A DNA stretch of 64,000 nucleotides. Source: Ruminococcus sp. (GTDB lineage: Bacteria > Bacillota > Clostridia > Oscillospirales > Ruminococcaceae). The position numbers and the translations under genes are program-made. The stretch's first letter is position 1; each line of letters opens with the position of its first letter. This document shows positions 17,644 to 27,379 of the stretch, piece after piece. The stretch is taken from assembly GCA_021205185.1 (NCBI GenBank), contig JAJPYB010000008.1, forward strand, positions 124,001 through 188,000, in the 5' to 3' direction. Below the pieces are notes generated by a model. The model saw only the letters and a program-made list of their open reading frames with translations, searched no databases and was not told the origin of the DNA.

Positions 17644-18192
17644 ATGGCTACACCAAATTTAAAAGAATTATATGTTAGCAGCGTAGCTCCTGCTATGATG
17701 AAAAAATTCGGCTACAAAAACGTAATGCAGATTCCAAAGCTCGACAAGGTAGTAATCAATGTTGCCTGCGGCGAAGCTAAGGACAACTCAAAGGTTGTTG
17801 ACGCTATTATGAAGGATCTTTCAGCTATTACAGGTCAGAAGCCAATAGCTTGTAAGGCAAAGAAGTCGGTTGCGAACTTTAAGCTTCGTGAAGGACAGAT
17901 TATCGGCGTTAAGGTTACCCTGAGAGCTGACAGAATGTACGAGTTCGTTGACAGACTTTTCAATGTTGCGTTCCCACGTGTTCGTGACTTCAGAGGAATC
18001 AACGCTAACTCATTTGACGGAAGAGGAAACTACTCGACAGGTATTAAAGAGCAGCTTATCTTCCCTGAGATTGAATACGATAAGATTGACAAGGTACGCG
18101 GTATGGACATCAACTTTATCACAACTGCGAACACTGACGAAGAAGCAAAGGAGCTGCTTTTAATGCTAGGCGCTCCGTTTGCTGAGAAGTAA
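17644..18192 (+). CDS. rplE: 50S ribosomal protein L5
   Basis: 182 residues, standard. [16 protein letters not shown] and the [19 protein letters not shown] block are diagnostic. L5 binds 5S rRNA in the central protuberance. Confidence 0.98.
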   Translation: MATPNLKELYVSSVAPAMMKKFGYKNVMQIPKLDKVVINVACGEAKDNSKVVDAIMKDLSAITGQKPIACKAKKSVANFKLREGQIIGVKVTLRADRMYEFVDRLFNVAFPRVRDFRGINANSFDGRGNYSTGIKEQLIFPEIEYDKIDKVRGMDINFITTANTDEEAKELLLMLGAPFAEK

Positions 18193-18207
18193 GAGGAGGA
18201 AATAAGA

Positions 18208-18393
18208 ATGGCTAAGAAGGCTATGATAAACAAGCAGCAGGCAACGCCTAAGTATTCCACTCGTGCTTACAACAGATGTAAGATCTGCGGAAGACCGCAC
18301 GCTTATTTGAGAAAGTTCGGCATCTGCCGTATCTGCTTCAGAGAGCTTGCACACAAGGGTCAGATTCCAGGTGTTAAGAAGTCTAGCTGGTAA
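18208..18393 (+). CDS. rpsN: 30S ribosomal protein S14, zinc type
   Basis: 61 residues, the short zinc-binding form with CKICGRPH and CRICFREL (two CxxC pairs). Many Gram-positive bacteria keep this form in the spc segment. GAGGAGG precedes the ATG. No zinc-free paralogue is seen in the window. Confidence 0.97.
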   Translation: MAKKAMINKQQATPKYSTRAYNRCKICGRPHAYLRKFGICRICFRELAHKGQIPGVKKSSW

Positions 18394-18423
18394 AGAAATT
18401 TTATTTAAAGGAGGTTAACTAGC

Positions 18424-18822
18424 ATGCAAATTACTGATACAATAGCTGATTTATTGACCAGAATTCGTAATGCAAGTTCTGCAAAGCACGCAACAGTTGA
18501 CGTTCCTGCATCTAATATGAAAAAGTCCATAACACAGATTCTTGTTGACGAAGGATATGTAAAGGACTTTCAGATCATTGAGGACGGAAAGCAGGGTATC
18601 ATTAGAATTACTCTAAAATATGATGAGAACAACTCGCCAGTCATTTCAGGACTTAGAAGAGTTTCAAAGCCGGGTCTTAGAATTTACTCGAGCTGCGAGG
18701 AAATGCCTAAGGTAATGAAGGGACTTGGAGTAGCAATTATCTCTACATCTAAGGGAATTGTTACTGACAGAAAAGCAAGAGAGCTTAATGTCGGAGGCGA
18801 AGTTCTTGCATTTGTCTGGTAA
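18424..18822 (+). CDS. rpsH: 30S ribosomal protein S8
   Basis: 132 residues. [14 protein letters not shown] start and [20 protein letters not shown] end are typical. In E. coli S8 represses the spc operon by binding its own mRNA; no such site is proven here. Confidence 0.98.
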   Translation: MQITDTIADLLTRIRNASSAKHATVDVPASNMKKSITQILVDEGYVKDFQIIEDGKQGIIRITLKYDENNSPVISGLRRVSKPGLRIYSSCEEMPKVMKGLGVAIISTSKGIVTDRKARELNVGGEVLAFVW

Positions 18823-18837
18823 GGAGGACTAAAGATT

Positions 18838-19383
18838 ATGTCGAGAATCGGTAATAAGCCAATTAGTGTTCCGGCCGGAGTAGATGTAAGCATTGCTGAG
18901 GGTAATGTAGTTACTGTTAAGGGCCCTAAGGGAACACTTACGAAGGAAATGCACAAGGATATGATTATCACTTGTGAGGGAAGCGTGGTTAAGGTTGCTC
19001 GTCCTTCAGAGGATAAGCTTCACAAGTCGCTTCACGGATTGACAAGATCGCTTATCAACAATATGGTTGAGGGCGTTACAAACGGATTTTCCAAGACTCT
19101 TGAAATCGAGGGAGTTGGATACAGAGCCGCAAAGCAGGGCAAAAATCTTGTTATGAACTTAGGTTTTTCACATCAGGTAATTATGTCTGAGATTGACGGA
19201 ATTACCATTGATGTTCCATCACCGAACAAGATTGTTATAAACGGAATCGACAAGCAAATGGTCGGTCAGTATGCTTCAGAGGTTCGTGAAAAGCGCCCGC
19301 CAGAGCCTTATAAGGGCAAGGGTATTCGTTACGAAGGTGAGAGAATCATTCGTAAAGAAGGTAAAGCTGGTAAGGGTAAATAA
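18838..19383 (+). CDS. rplF: 50S ribosomal protein L6
   Basis: 181 residues. [16 protein letters not shown] start and [20 protein letters not shown] near the end are the L6 signatures. It lies near the factor-binding site. Confidence 0.98.
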   Translation: MSRIGNKPISVPAGVDVSIAEGNVVTVKGPKGTLTKEMHKDMIITCEGSVVKVARPSEDKLHKSLHGLTRSLINNMVEGVTNGFSKTLEIEGVGYRAAKQGKNLVMNLGFSHQVIMSEIDGITIDVPSPNKIVINGIDKQMVGQYASEVREKRPPEPYKGKGIRYEGERIIRKEGKAGKGK

Positions 19384-19404
19384 GAGAAAGGAGTGTAAAA
19401 TACT

Positions 19405-19761
19405 ATGGTTAAAAAGGCTGATAAAGCATTGGCTAGAGCTAAAAGACACGCCAGAGTTCGTAAGAATCTTTCTGGAACACCAGAGTGTCCTCGTTTGAGT
19501 GTATTTCGCTCCGCTAAGCATATATACGCACAAATCATTGACGACGTAAACGGAGTTACTTTGGCGTCTGCATCATCGCTTGCACTCAAGCTTGATGACG
19601 GTGCAAACACCGAGGGAGCTAAGAAGGTAGGCGAGGCAATCGCAAAGGCTGCCGTTGATAAGGGAATTGAAACCGTTGTATTTGACAGAGGCGGATATCT
19701 CTACCACGGAAGAGTTAAGGAGCTTGCAGACGGCGCTCGTGAGGGCGGACTCAAGTTCTAA
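19405..19761 (+). CDS. rplR: 50S ribosomal protein L18
   Basis: 118 residues. A basic N-terminus leads into [21 protein letters not shown], with [23 protein letters not shown] at the end in shortened register. It binds 5S rRNA with L5. A hairpin lies in the gap to rpsE. Confidence 0.97.
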   Translation: MVKKADKALARAKRHARVRKNLSGTPECPRLSVFRSAKHIYAQIIDDVNGVTLASASSLALKLDDGANTEGAKKVGEAIAKAAVDKGIETVVFDRGGYLYHGRVKELADGAREGGLKF

Positions 19762-19776
19762 ACCTAAATTTGTGCA

Positions 19777-19794
19777 TCACAGGCATTACTGTGA
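19777..19794 (+). other. rplR-rpsE intergenic hairpin
   Basis: TCACAG-GCATTA-CTGTGA stem in the 57-base gap, 10 bases before the AAGGAGG of rpsE. Confidence 0.5.
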
Positions 19795-19818
19795 AAAGTT
19801 ATTAAGGAGGTAATACTT

Positions 19819-20319
19819 TTGGCTTTAATAGATGCTTCTAACATGGAACTCGAAGAAAAGGTTGTCGCTATCAACAGAGTATCAAAGACTGTTAAGGGCG
19901 GACGTATCATGAAGTTCTCAGCTCTTATCGTAGTAGGCGACGGAAACGGAATCGTAGGCTTTGGTCTTGGAAAAGCAAGCGAGGTTCCGGACGCTATTCG
20001 TAAGGGAATCGAGGACGCAAAGAAGAACCTTATAAGAGTTTCATTAAAGGGAACGACTATTCCGCATGAGGTAATCGGAGCATTTGGAGCAGGAAGAGTT
20101 TTGATGAAACCTGCTGCACCCGGTACCGGAGTTATTGCGGGCGGTCCTGTCAGAGCAGTAGTTGAAATGGCAGGAATCAAGGATATCAGAACAAAGTCAC
20201 TTCGTTCAAATAATCCTTGCAATGTAGTAAGAGCTACAATCAACGGTCTTGCGTCAGTAAGCTCAGCTGAACAGGTTGCAGCAAAAAGAGGCAAGACGGT
20301 TAAAGAAATACTTGGCTAA
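19819..20319 (+). CDS. rpsE: 30S ribosomal protein S5
   Basis: 166 residues from a TTG start 8 bases after AAGGAGG (19804-19810). The next ATG (MELEEK) has no ribosome site and would shorten the N-terminus. [15 protein letters not shown] and [20 protein letters not shown] are the conserved blocks. S5 affects decoding accuracy. Confidence 0.96.
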   Translation: MALIDASNMELEEKVVAINRVSKTVKGGRIMKFSALIVVGDGNGIVGFGLGKASEVPDAIRKGIEDAKKNLIRVSLKGTTIPHEVIGAFGAGRVLMKPAAPGTGVIAGGPVRAVVEMAGIKDIRTKSLRSNNPCNVVRATINGLASVSSAEQVAAKRGKTVKEILG

Positions 20320-20332
20320 GGAGGACTTAAAA

Positions 20333-20512
20333 ATGGCAAATTTAAAAATCACATTGGTTAAAAGCCTTAATTCAAAGACTAAGAATCAAATTGCTGTTGC
20401 TGAGTCGCTTGGTCTTAAGAAAATCGGTGCGGTAACAGTTCAGCCGGACAACGCACAGACACAGGGTAAAATTAAGAAGATCGCGCATCTTGTTAAGGTT
20501 ACCGAGGCGTAG
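20333..20512 (+). CDS. rpmD: 50S ribosomal protein L30
   Basis: 59 residues from the ATG following GGAGG. LKITLVKSLNSKTKNQIAVA is the L30 start. An earlier in-frame start inside rpsE is not supported by a ribosome site. Confidence 0.96.
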   Translation: MANLKITLVKSLNSKTKNQIAVAESLGLKKIGAVTVQPDNAQTQGKIKKIAHLVKVTEA

Positions 20513-20530
20513 TAGGGAGGTGCGTGAAGA

Positions 20531-20971
20531 ATGAAATTACATGAACTTTCACCGGCAGAAGGCGCTAAAAAGGAAACAAAGAGAATAGGCCGTGGTCACG
20601 GCTCAGGACAGGGCAAAACCGCCGGTAAGGGACACAAGGGTCAGAAGGCTCGTTCAGGCGGCGGAATCAGACCGGGCTTTGAGGGAGGTCAGACTTCTCT
20701 CACAAGAAGAACGCCTAAGAGAGGCTTCAACAACATTTTCGCAAAGAAGATTGTAACTGTTAATGTCAGCGAGCTTGAAAAGTTCAACGACGGAATAGTT
20801 GTTGACAAGGAGCTTTTACAGGCAGCAGGTCTTATCAACGGACGCTACGACGCTGTAAAAATTCTCGGTGACGGAGAGCTTACTAAGAACATCACAGTAA
20901 AGGCTGATGCTTTTACAAAGACAGCAGCCGAAAAGATTGAAAAGGCAGGCGGAAAGGCAGAGGTGGTTTAA
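20531..20971 (+). CDS. rplO: 50S ribosomal protein L15
   Basis: 146 residues. [20 protein letters not shown] and the Gly-rich [17 protein letters not shown] region are typical. Its stop is one base before the GTG of secY, so translation is probably coupled. Confidence 0.97.
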   Translation: MKLHELSPAEGAKKETKRIGRGHGSGQGKTAGKGHKGQKARSGGGIRPGFEGGQTSLTRRTPKRGFNNIFAKKIVTVNVSELEKFNDGIVVDKELLQAAGLINGRYDAVKILGDGELTKNITVKADAFTKTAAEKIEKAGGKAEVV

Positions 20972-20972
20972 A

Positions 20973-22292
20973 GTGTTACAGACTTTAAGAAACGCTTGGA
21001 AGGTTGCTGAGCTTAGAAAGAAGATATTGTTCACACTTTTTATCATCATCATTTATCGTATAGGCGGAGCAATCCCAGTTCCTTTCCTCGACTCTGCGAC
21101 ATTGCAGTCTTGGTTTGAAACGAACAGCTCGACTGGTAACTTTTTTAATTACCTGAATATGCTTTCAGGTGGTACCTTCTCGCAAGCAACCCTGCTGTGT
21201 TTGTCAATTTCACCGTATATCAATGCTTCAATTATCATTCAGCTTCTGACATATGCTATCCCGCCGCTCGAAAGAATGGCTAAGGAAGGTCAAGAGGGCA
21301 GAAAGAAAATCAACAAGATTACAAGATATACGGCGCTTGGAATTTCGCTTTTCCAAGGCTGGGCATATTATCTTACACTTAAAAATTCAGCAGGAGCTGT
21401 TACTTATACCGAAGGCTTCAGTGGAATTTTCGCTGAGATAGTAATAATCGCTTGCTTTACAGCAGGTTCAGCGCTTGTAATCTGGTTAGGCGACCAGATT
21501 AACGACAAGGGTATCGGAAACGGTATTTCAATGCTCCTTTTTGCAGGTATTATCGCAAGAGGACCTTCAGCAGTATTGATGCTTATCGAGTATCTGCAGA
21601 CCGGAGAAATGAAGTACATTATTATGGTTCCTGTAATCATTATAATCTTCGTTCTGATGATTGGTTTCATTATCTTTATGGACAACGCAGAAAGAAGAAT
21701 CCCTATCCAGTACGCTAAGCGAGTTGTCGGAAGAAAGATGTACGGCGGTCAGAACTCATATATTCCTATTAAGGTTGCAATGAGCGGCGTACTTCCAATC
21801 ATCTTCGCTATGAGCTTTATGTCCTTGCCTTCAACTTTAGAGTTGTTTATTGCAAGGCCTACAAACCCAGAGGGCTTCTGGCAGAAATTCTATGTTGGAA
21901 TGCTGAATTTGTTCAGTACAGACAGCATATTCTACGCAGTTTTGTACTTCCTGCTCATCATAGGATTTAACTACTTCTATGTATCAATGCAGTACAATCC
22001 TGTAGAAATCGCCAACAACCTTCGTCAGAACAACGGAGGTATTCCGGGTATTCGTCCTGGAAAGCCAACAAGTGATTTTATCAAGAGAGTTCTTTCAAAG
22101 ATTACGCTTGTCGGAGCTATATTCTTAGGAATTATCGCTATTTTCCCGATATTCTTCGCAAAATTCTCAGGAATTTCAGGAATATCTATGGGAGGTACGT
22201 CAATTCTCATTATAGTAAGTGTTGCACTTGAAACTGTTCGTACACTGGAATCTCAGATGATGATGCGTCACCATAAGGGCTTCCTGGAATAA
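20973..22292 (+). CDS. secY: protein translocase subunit SecY
   Basis: 439 residues with ten hydrophobic helices; this is the channel of the general secretion pathway. The start is the GTG directly after the rplO stop, giving [21 protein letters not shown] as in other Firmicutes. A longer reading frame overlapping rplO has no ribosome site. Conserved parts are RIGGAIPVP (helix 1), the plug-region Gly/Ser stretch, and the cytoplasmic loop with [12 protein letters not shown]. It supplies the pore for the lipoproteins and other secreted proteins in this window. Confidence 0.96.
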   Translation: MLQTLRNAWKVAELRKKILFTLFIIIIYRIGGAIPVPFLDSATLQSWFETNSSTGNFFNYLNMLSGGTFSQATLLCLSISPYINASIIIQLLTYAIPPLERMAKEGQEGRKKINKITRYTALGISLFQGWAYYLTLKNSAGAVTYTEGFSGIFAEIVIIACFTAGSALVIWLGDQINDKGIGNGISMLLFAGIIARGPSAVLMLIEYLQTGEMKYIIMVPVIIIIFVLMIGFIIFMDNAERRIPIQYAKRVVGRKMYGGQNSYIPIKVAMSGVLPIIFAMSFMSLPSTLELFIARPTNPEGFWQKFYVGMLNLFSTDSIFYAVLYFLLIIGFNYFYVSMQYNPVEIANNLRQNNGGIPGIRPGKPTSDFIKRVLSKITLVGAIFLGIIAIFPIFFAKFSGISGISMGGTSILIIVSVALETVRTLESQMMMRHHKGFLE

Positions 22293-22311
22293 AACGGGAA
22301 AGGATAAGCTT

Positions 22312-22944
22312 ATGAATCTGATTTTATTAGGCGCACCAGGCGCAGGAAAAGGAACACAGGCAGAGGTTATCTGCAAGGCACTTGATATTCCTACAATTTC
22401 AACAGGAAATATGCTTCGTGCTGCTGTTAAAAACGGCACGCAGAGCGGTCTTGAGGCTAAAAGCTATATGGACAGCGGAAAGCTCGTTCCTGACGAGGTA
22501 GTAATCGGAATTTTAAAGGACAGAATTGCTGAGGACGACTGCAAGAAAGGATTTATTCTTGACGGCTTCCCGAGAACGGTTCCTCAGGCTGAAGCGCTTG
22601 ACAGCATGGGCGTTACAATCGACAAGGTAATTGAGATTTACGTTCCTGATGAAAAGATAAAGCAAAGACTTTCCGGTAGAAGAGTTTGCGAGGGCTGTGG
22701 AAATTCGTATCACGTTGACTTTAAGCCTACAAGGGTTGAAGGAATTTGTGACGCTTGCGGAGCTAAAACTGTTATCCGCAAGGACGACGAGCCTGCAACA
22801 GTTGAGTCACGCCTTAAAATTTACCACGAGCAGACAGCACCGTTAAAGGGCTATTATGAAGCTCAGGGCAAGCTTGTTACCGTAGAGGGACAGGAAGAGG
22901 TTGCTGACACTTCTCGCTTGACGCTTGAAGCCATTAACGGTTAA
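22312..22944 (+). CDS. adk: adenylate kinase, zinc-lid type
   Basis: 210 residues. It interconverts ATP, AMP and [12 protein letters not shown] is the P-loop; LDGFPRT is the NMP-binding block. The long lid carries CEGCG and CDACG, four cysteines that bind structural zinc as in many Gram-positive enzymes. The secY-adk-map order is conserved in Firmicutes. Confidence 0.97.
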   Translation: MNLILLGAPGAGKGTQAEVICKALDIPTISTGNMLRAAVKNGTQSGLEAKSYMDSGKLVPDEVVIGILKDRIAEDDCKKGFILDGFPRTVPQAEALDSMGVTIDKVIEIYVPDEKIKQRLSGRRVCEGCGNSYHVDFKPTRVEGICDACGAKTVIRKDDEPATVESRLKIYHEQTAPLKGYYEAQGKLVTVEGQEEVADTSRLTLEAING

Positions 22945-22960
22945 GTTAGGAAGCGATTTA

Positions 22961-23716
22961 ATGATTTCTATAAAATCACCACGAGAAATAGAAATGATGA
23001 AAAAAGCGGGCAGAATCACAGGCGGTGCTTTGAAGCACGCCGGAGAGGTTGTTCGCGCAGGAATGACTACCTATGAGCTTGACAAGATTATAAACAGATA
23101 TATCGTATCGCACGGAGCGAAGCCGTCATTTTTAGGATACGGCGGCTTTCCCGGAAGTGCGTGCATATCTGTAAACGACGAGGTAATTCACGGTATTCCC
23201 GGACCTCGCAAGCTTAAAAGTGGCGACGTTGTTTCGGTTGATGTAGGCGCTTATATCGACGGCTTTCACGGCGACAGCGCAAAAACCTATATAATCGGAG
23301 ATGTATCCGATGAGGTAAGAGCGCTTTTAAAGTCGACGGAGGAGAGCTTGTACAAGGCGATTGAAATCGCCCGTGTAGGCACAAGGCTTGGCGATATAGG
23401 ACATACCGTTCAAAAATACAACGAGGACAACGGATATTCAGTCGTAAGGGAATTTGTTGGACACGGAGTCGGCAGAGAGCCGCACGAGGATCCGGAGGTT
23501 CCGAATTACGGCAAAGAAGGAAGAGGTCCACGACTCGTGGAGGGTATGGTAATAGCTATCGAGCCGATGATAAATCTCGGTACCGAAAAGGTTTACGTAA
23601 TGCCTGACGAGTGGACTGTAAGAACACGTGACGGAAAGCCTTCCGCACATTTTGAGCATACAATCGCTATTACAAAGGACGGACCGATTATTCTGACCGA
23701 TCCTGACATTGAATAG
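22961..23716 (+). CDS. map: methionine aminopeptidase, type I
   Basis: 251 residues from the ATG giving MISIKSPREIEMMKKAG; a longer in-frame start inside adk is unlikely. It removes the N-terminal Met of nascent proteins. Metal ligands are in DVGAYIDGFHGDSAKT (two Asp), GHGVGREPHEDP (His), IAIEPM (Glu) and FEHTIAI (Glu). A weak ribosome site (GGAAG) precedes it. A 205-base structured gap follows. Confidence 0.96.
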   Translation: MISIKSPREIEMMKKAGRITGGALKHAGEVVRAGMTTYELDKIINRYIVSHGAKPSFLGYGGFPGSACISVNDEVIHGIPGPRKLKSGDVVSVDVGAYIDGFHGDSAKTYIIGDVSDEVRALLKSTEESLYKAIEIARVGTRLGDIGHTVQKYNEDNGYSVVREFVGHGVGREPHEDPEVPNYGKEGRGPRLVEGMVIAIEPMINLGTEKVYVMPDEWTVRTRDGKPSAHFEHTIAITKDGPIILTDPDIE

Positions 23717-23778
23717 TCGTTGTAAATAAATGCTTTGACGTTTGTCGGCAGGTCGGGCAAAAAGGCTTGCGCTTTAGC

Positions 23779-23913
23779 TTCGACGGCTTTGAGAAATCAA
23801 GGTTCATTTCACCCTTGCCGATGAAATGTCGAAATCCGAAAATAGTTTATATAGGCATTGAGTGAGTTTATAACCCAAAACAAACTCAATCAGGCCGCAA
23901 CCTTTAGAGGGGT
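23779..23913 (+). other. structured map-infA intergenic region
   Basis: TTCGAC (23779-23784) can pair with GTCGAA (23828-23833), enclosing CATTTC/GAAATG (23805-23828). TGAGTTT/AAACTCA follows further on. Many Firmicutes have a KOW-domain gene at this position; none is present here. Confidence 0.4.
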
Positions 23914-23921
23914 GTAAAATA

Positions 23922-24140
23922 ATGTCAAAAAGCGATGCTATCGAGGTTGAAGGAGTAGTTAAAGAAGCATTGAGAAACACGACATTTCGTGTTGAGCTTC
24001 AGAACGGACATGAGATTTTAGCTCATATCTCCGGAAAGCTGAGAACAAACTACATTCGTATCGTTCCCGGTGACAAGGTAACGGTCGAGATGTCGCCTTA
24101 TGATTTGACTAAGGGAAGAATTACCTGGCGCTCAAAGTAA
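23922..24140 (+). CDS. infA: translation initiation factor IF-1
   Basis: 72 residues, the usual length: one S1-like OB fold ([36 protein letters not shown]). It blocks the ribosomal A site during initiation. The start follows GAGGGG. It is part of the alpha segment, between map and rpmJ. Confidence 0.97.
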   Translation: MSKSDAIEVEGVVKEALRNTTFRVELQNGHEILAHISGKLRTNYIRIVPGDKVTVEMSPYDLTKGRITWRSK

Positions 24141-24163
24141 AGAGCAAAAGGTACACGTTTAAG

Positions 24164-24182
24164 GAAAGCAGGAAATGCTTTC
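24164..24182 (+). other. infA-rpmJ intergenic hairpin
   Basis: GAAAGCA-GGAAA-TGCTTTC, seven-base stem, 10 bases before the rpmJ ribosome site. Confidence 0.55.
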
Positions 24183-24207
24183 AGGTATATTTAAAGGAGG
24201 TATTTCA

Positions 24208-24321
24208 ATGAAAGTAAGACCTTCAGTTAAGCCAATGTGTGAAAAATGCAAGATCATCAAGAGAAAGGGTAAGGTAATGGTAATTTGCCAGAACCCAAAG
24301 CATAAGCAAAGACAGGGCTAA
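24208..24321 (+). CDS. rpmJ: 50S ribosomal protein L36
   Basis: 37 residues, starting [20 protein letters not shown] and ending NPKHKQRQG. It has the zinc-binding C-x-x-C...C...H pattern of the zinc-type L36. AAAGGAGG precedes the ATG at spacing 8. It lies in its standard place between infA and rpsM. Confidence 0.97.
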   Translation: MKVRPSVKPMCEKCKIIKRKGKVMVICQNPKHKQRQG

Positions 24322-24349
24322 CTAAAAAATATGGAGGTGCAGCTAATTT

Positions 24350-24718
24350 ATGGCTCGTATTGCTGGTATAGACCTTCCGAGAGATAAGAGAATCGAGGTA
24401 GGACTGACTTATATCTACGGAATTGGTCCAAATATTTCAAAAAAGATTTTGAAGGAAACAGGAGTTAATCCTGACACCAGAGTTAAGGATTTATCAGAGG
24501 ACGACGCAGCAAAGCTTCGTGACTACATTGATAAGAACGTAACAGTTGAAGGTGACCTCAGAAGAGAAGTTGCTCTTAACATTAAAAGACTTGTTGAAAT
24601 CGGTTGTTACAGAGGCGTTCGCCACAGAAAGGGTCTGCCTGTAAGAGGTCAGAGAACCAAGACAAACGCAAGAACTCGCAAGGGTCCGAAGAAGACAATC
24701 GCTAACAAGAAGAAGTAA
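24350..24718 (+). CDS. rpsM: 30S ribosomal protein S13
   Basis: 122 residues. [20 protein letters not shown] start, and [20 protein letters not shown] near the end, are diagnostic. S13 bridges the 30S head to the 50S subunit. Confidence 0.98.
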   Translation: MARIAGIDLPRDKRIEVGLTYIYGIGPNISKKILKETGVNPDTRVKDLSEDDAAKLRDYIDKNVTVEGDLRREVALNIKRLVEIGCYRGVRHRKGLPVRGQRTKTNARTRKGPKKTIANKKK

Positions 24719-24734
24719 GGGAGGGATATAGAAC

Positions 24735-25130
24735 ATGGCTCAGGCTAAGAAAAAGGTTATTCGTCGCCGCAAGGACAGAAAGAATATTGAACAGGGACAG
24801 GTTCATATCCAGTCTACTTTCAACAACACAATCGTTACTATTACTGATATGCAGGGAAATGCTATTTCATGGGCGTCAGCCGGCGGATTAGGATTCAGAG
24901 GTTCAAAGAAGTCTACGCCGTTCGCAGCTCAGACAGCAGCTGAAACAGCAGCTCGTGCAGCTAAGGAGCATGGACTAAAGAGCGTTGAAGTATATGTAAA
25001 GGGACCGGGCGCTGGAAGAGAAGCAGCTATTCGTGCGCTTCAGACAGAGGAGCTTGAGGTAAGACTCATCAAGGACGTGACTCCTATTCCTCACAACGGA
25101 TGCCGCCCACCAAAGAGAAGAAGAGTATAA
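24735..25130 (+). CDS. rpsK: 30S ribosomal protein S11
   Basis: 131 residues. [20 protein letters not shown] and the C-terminal [16 protein letters not shown] match S11, a platform protein. GGGAGG lies upstream. Confidence 0.98.
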   Translation: MAQAKKKVIRRRKDRKNIEQGQVHIQSTFNNTIVTITDMQGNAISWASAGGLGFRGSKKSTPFAAQTAAETAARAAKEHGLKSVEVYVKGPGAGREAAIRALQTEELEVRLIKDVTPIPHNGCRPPKRRRV

Positions 25131-25139
25131 TTTATCAGA

Positions 25140-25181
25140 CCAAGTTTGAAGTTTACTTGGCGTCCAATAATGAAGATTGGA
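25140..25181 (+). other. rpsK-rpsD intergenic hairpins
   Basis: CCAAGT/ACTTGG (25140-25160) and TCCAAT/ATTGGA (25163-25181) are adjacent stems just before rpsD. S4 autoregulates its own mRNA in other bacteria, but I cannot show that this structure is its target. Confidence 0.5.
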
Positions 25182-25210
25182 TACAAAATTAAAAACGGAG
25201 GTATTTACTA

Positions 25211-25807
25211 ATGGCAGTAAATAGAGAACCAATCCTAAAGAAATGTAAATCTTTAGGAATCAGCCCAATGGTTATGGGCGTAGCAAAGGAAACCAAGAGA
25301 GATCCCAACGCAAACAAGAGAAGAAAGGTTTCTGAGTACGGACTACAGCTAAAGGAAAAGCAGAAGCTGAAGTTCATCTACGGAATGGGCGAAAAGCAGT
25401 TCGCACACTACTTTGAGCTTTCTGAAAAGCAGGAAGGTCAGGCAGGTACAAACCTTCTCACTATGCTGGAATCGCGTCTTGATAATGTCGCATTCAGAAT
25501 GGGTCTTTCAATGACCAGAAGAGAAGCAAGACAGCTCGTTACTCACGGACATTTCTGTGTAAACGGAAAGAGAGTTGACATCCCTTCATACAGAGTAAAG
25601 GTTGGAGATGTGATTTCTCTCAGAGATAAGAGCAAGTCAAGCGTAAAGTTTAAGGAAATTGTTGAGGCTACAAAGGGAAGAATGATTCCTACATGGCTTG
25701 ATATGAACAGAGATGCACTTTCGGCTAAGGTTTTAAGACCAGCTGAAAAGGAAGACCTTGACTACGAGGTTGAGGAGCATCTTATCGTCGAGTTGTATTC
25801 TAAGTAA
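25211..25807 (+). CDS. rpsD: 30S ribosomal protein S4
   Basis: 198 residues. The S4 RNA-binding domain is in SRLDNVAFRMGLSMTRREAR and THGHFCVNGKRVDIPSYRVK. The N-terminus lacks the Cys zinc knuckle of some S4 proteins. S4 starts 30S assembly. Its inclusion in the alpha segment follows the Clostridia rather than the Bacillus arrangement. Confidence 0.97.
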   Translation: MAVNREPILKKCKSLGISPMVMGVAKETKRDPNANKRRKVSEYGLQLKEKQKLKFIYGMGEKQFAHYFELSEKQEGQAGTNLLTMLESRLDNVAFRMGLSMTRREARQLVTHGHFCVNGKRVDIPSYRVKVGDVISLRDKSKSSVKFKEIVEATKGRMIPTWLDMNRDALSAKVLRPAEKEDLDYEVEEHLIVELYSK

Positions 25808-25836
25808 TAGAGTAATTACTTTAAAACAGCAGGACG

Positions 25837-25859
25837 GTTTATTCGCACGCTTAATAAAC
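25837..25859 (+). other. rpsD-rpoA intergenic hairpin
   Basis: GTTTATT/AATAAAC stem with a 9-base loop, about 30 bases before the rpoA ATG. Confidence 0.4.
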
Positions 25860-25887
25860 ACGGTTTTAATAAACGGGAGGGTTTATA

Positions 25888-26844
25888 ATGCTTGAAAAGA
25901 TTGAAAAGCCGGAAATCGAAGTAGTTGAGCTCAAGAGTAACGGAACATACGGCAAGTTTGTTCTTGAGCCATTAGAGCGAGGCTATGGTACTACCCTTGG
26001 AAACAGCTTGAGAAGGGTATTGCTCTCCTCTTTACCAGGTGTTGCTGTGAATTCAGTAAAGATTGACGGCATTCACCATGAGTTTTCAACAATAGACGGC
26101 GTTAAGGAGGATGTAACTGAAATCATCCTTAACCTGAAGGGTCTTATTGCTAAGCTTTACGGTGAAGGTCCAAAGACTATATATATCGAGGCGGAGGGCG
26201 AATGTGAAGTCACTGCCGGTGATATAAAGACTGATTCTGAGGTCGATATTTTAGTTCCGGATATGCATATCGCTACACTGGGCGAGGGTGCTAAACTTTA
26301 TATGGAAATTGTTATTGACAGAGGCAGAGGCTATGTTTCTGCTGACAAGAACAAGGCTTTAATGACGGGCGCACCTATCGGAGTTATTGCGGTAGACAGC
26401 ATTTACACACCGGTACTAAAGGTAAATTATTCGGTTGATAATACTCGTGTCGGACAGATTACAGACTATGATAAGCTAACGCTTGAGGTCTGGACGGACG
26501 GAACAATTTCCGCAAAGGAAGCAGTTTCGCTTGCAGCTAAGCTTTTAACAGAGCATCTCAATTTGTTTGTAAACCTCTCAGAGGAAACAAATGTCGTTGA
26601 GATTATGGTTGAAAAGGACGACAAGGGCAAGGAAAAGGCTTTAGAGATGACGATAGAAGAGCTGGATCTGTCGGTAAGAAGCTTTAATTGTCTGAAGAGA
26701 GCCGGTATCAACACTGTAAATGATCTGGTTGGAAAATCAGAGGAAGAAATGATGAAGGTTAGAAACCTTGGCAAGAAGTCGTTTGAAGAGGTCAAGGAAA
26801 AGCTCCGCAGCTTAGGATATGAATTAAGCTCGGAGGAAGAATAA
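25888..26844 (+). CDS. rpoA: RNA polymerase alpha subunit
   Basis: 318 residues, normal. The N-terminal assembly domain has [20 protein letters not shown]. After a linker, the C-terminal domain (from about residue 250) has [19 protein letters not shown] and [19 protein letters not shown], the DNA- and activator-binding helices. It dimerises to nucleate the polymerase core. GGGAGG precedes the ATG. Confidence 0.98.
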   Translation: MLEKIEKPEIEVVELKSNGTYGKFVLEPLERGYGTTLGNSLRRVLLSSLPGVAVNSVKIDGIHHEFSTIDGVKEDVTEIILNLKGLIAKLYGEGPKTIYIEAEGECEVTAGDIKTDSEVDILVPDMHIATLGEGAKLYMEIVIDRGRGYVSADKNKALMTGAPIGVIAVDSIYTPVLKVNYSVDNTRVGQITDYDKLTLEVWTDGTISAKEAVSLAAKLLTEHLNLFVNLSEETNVVEIMVEKDDKGKEKALEMTIEELDLSVRSFNCLKRAGINTVNDLVGKSEEEMMKVRNLGKKSFEEVKEKLRSLGYELSSEEE

Positions 26845-26888
26845 CCCGATTTAACAGAAAGAAATAAACAGTAAGGAGTGAATATCTA

Positions 26889-27230
26889 ATGCCTGGAGCA
26901 AGAAAGCTTGGAAGAGCAAGCGACCAGAGAAAGGCGATGCTCAGAGCAATGGTAACATATCTTCTCGAAAAGGGACAGATTGAAACAACAGTTGCCAGAG
27001 CTAAGGAAGTACAGTCGATGGCTGAAAAGATGATTACACTAGGTAAAACAAAAGAGCTTCACAACAAGCGTCAGGTTATGGCGTACGTTACGAAGGAAAG
27101 CGTTGTTAAGAAGCTTTTTGATGAAATTTCTCCAAAGTACGCTGAGCGTAACGGAGGATATACACAGATTATCAAAACTGGCCCTCGTCGCGGTGACGCA
27201 GCTGAGATGGCTATCATAAGATTGGTGTAA
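26889..27230 (+). CDS. rplQ: 50S ribosomal protein L17
   Basis: 113 residues, the compact bacterial form. [20 protein letters not shown] start and [12 protein letters not shown] end are typical. It is the last gene of the ribosomal cluster and is followed 10 bases later by a strong terminator. Confidence 0.98.
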   Translation: MPGARKLGRASDQRKAMLRAMVTYLLEKGQIETTVARAKEVQSMAEKMITLGKTKELHNKRQVMAYVTKESVVKKLFDEISPKYAERNGGYTQIIKTGPRRGDAAEMAIIRLV

Positions 27231-27239
27231 GCTGATAAG

Positions 27240-27276
27240 TCCCCTGCCGTTAAAAACGGTGGGGGATTTTTTGTTT
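27240..27276 (+). terminator. terminator of the ribosomal cluster
   Basis: TCCCCTGCCGTT/AACGGTGGGGGA stem with a 3-base loop and TTTTTTG tail. It closes about 16 kb of co-directional genes. Confidence 0.93.
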
Positions 27277-27292
27277 TCTATGCCACGCACAT

Positions 27293-27346
27293 TTTACATA
27301 TATTTTACATATAACAGGCTTTATTTTTACAAAAAGCCTGTATAAT
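27293..27346 (+). promoter_or_regulatory. Pho-box-like promoter of the phosphate operon
   Basis: TTTACA occurs at 27293, 27304 and 27326, that is at 11- and 22-base spacing, all on one helical face. PhoP/PhoB-type regulators bind such 11-base-phased direct repeats. A perfect TATAAT (27341-27346) follows, with only a poor -35 (GCTTTA at 17 bases), as expected for an activated promoter. ACAGGCTTT/AAAGCCTGT (27314-27341) is an inverted repeat that spans the -35 region. The downstream operon encodes a phosphate transporter and a PhoP/PhoR-type pair, which fits autoregulation. Confidence 0.6.
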
Positions 27347-27379
27347 ATAACTTGTGGTATTTTGCCCATTTGTAAAATT

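Noticed and set aside
19764-20294. Minus-strand frame of 176 codons across rpsE
   Set aside because: A shadow of rpsE; composition follows the third-position pattern of the real gene.
20907-20972. Longer secY start overlapping rplO
   Set aside because: The GTG at 20973 gives the standard SecY N-terminus; the extension is a frame shadow of rplO.
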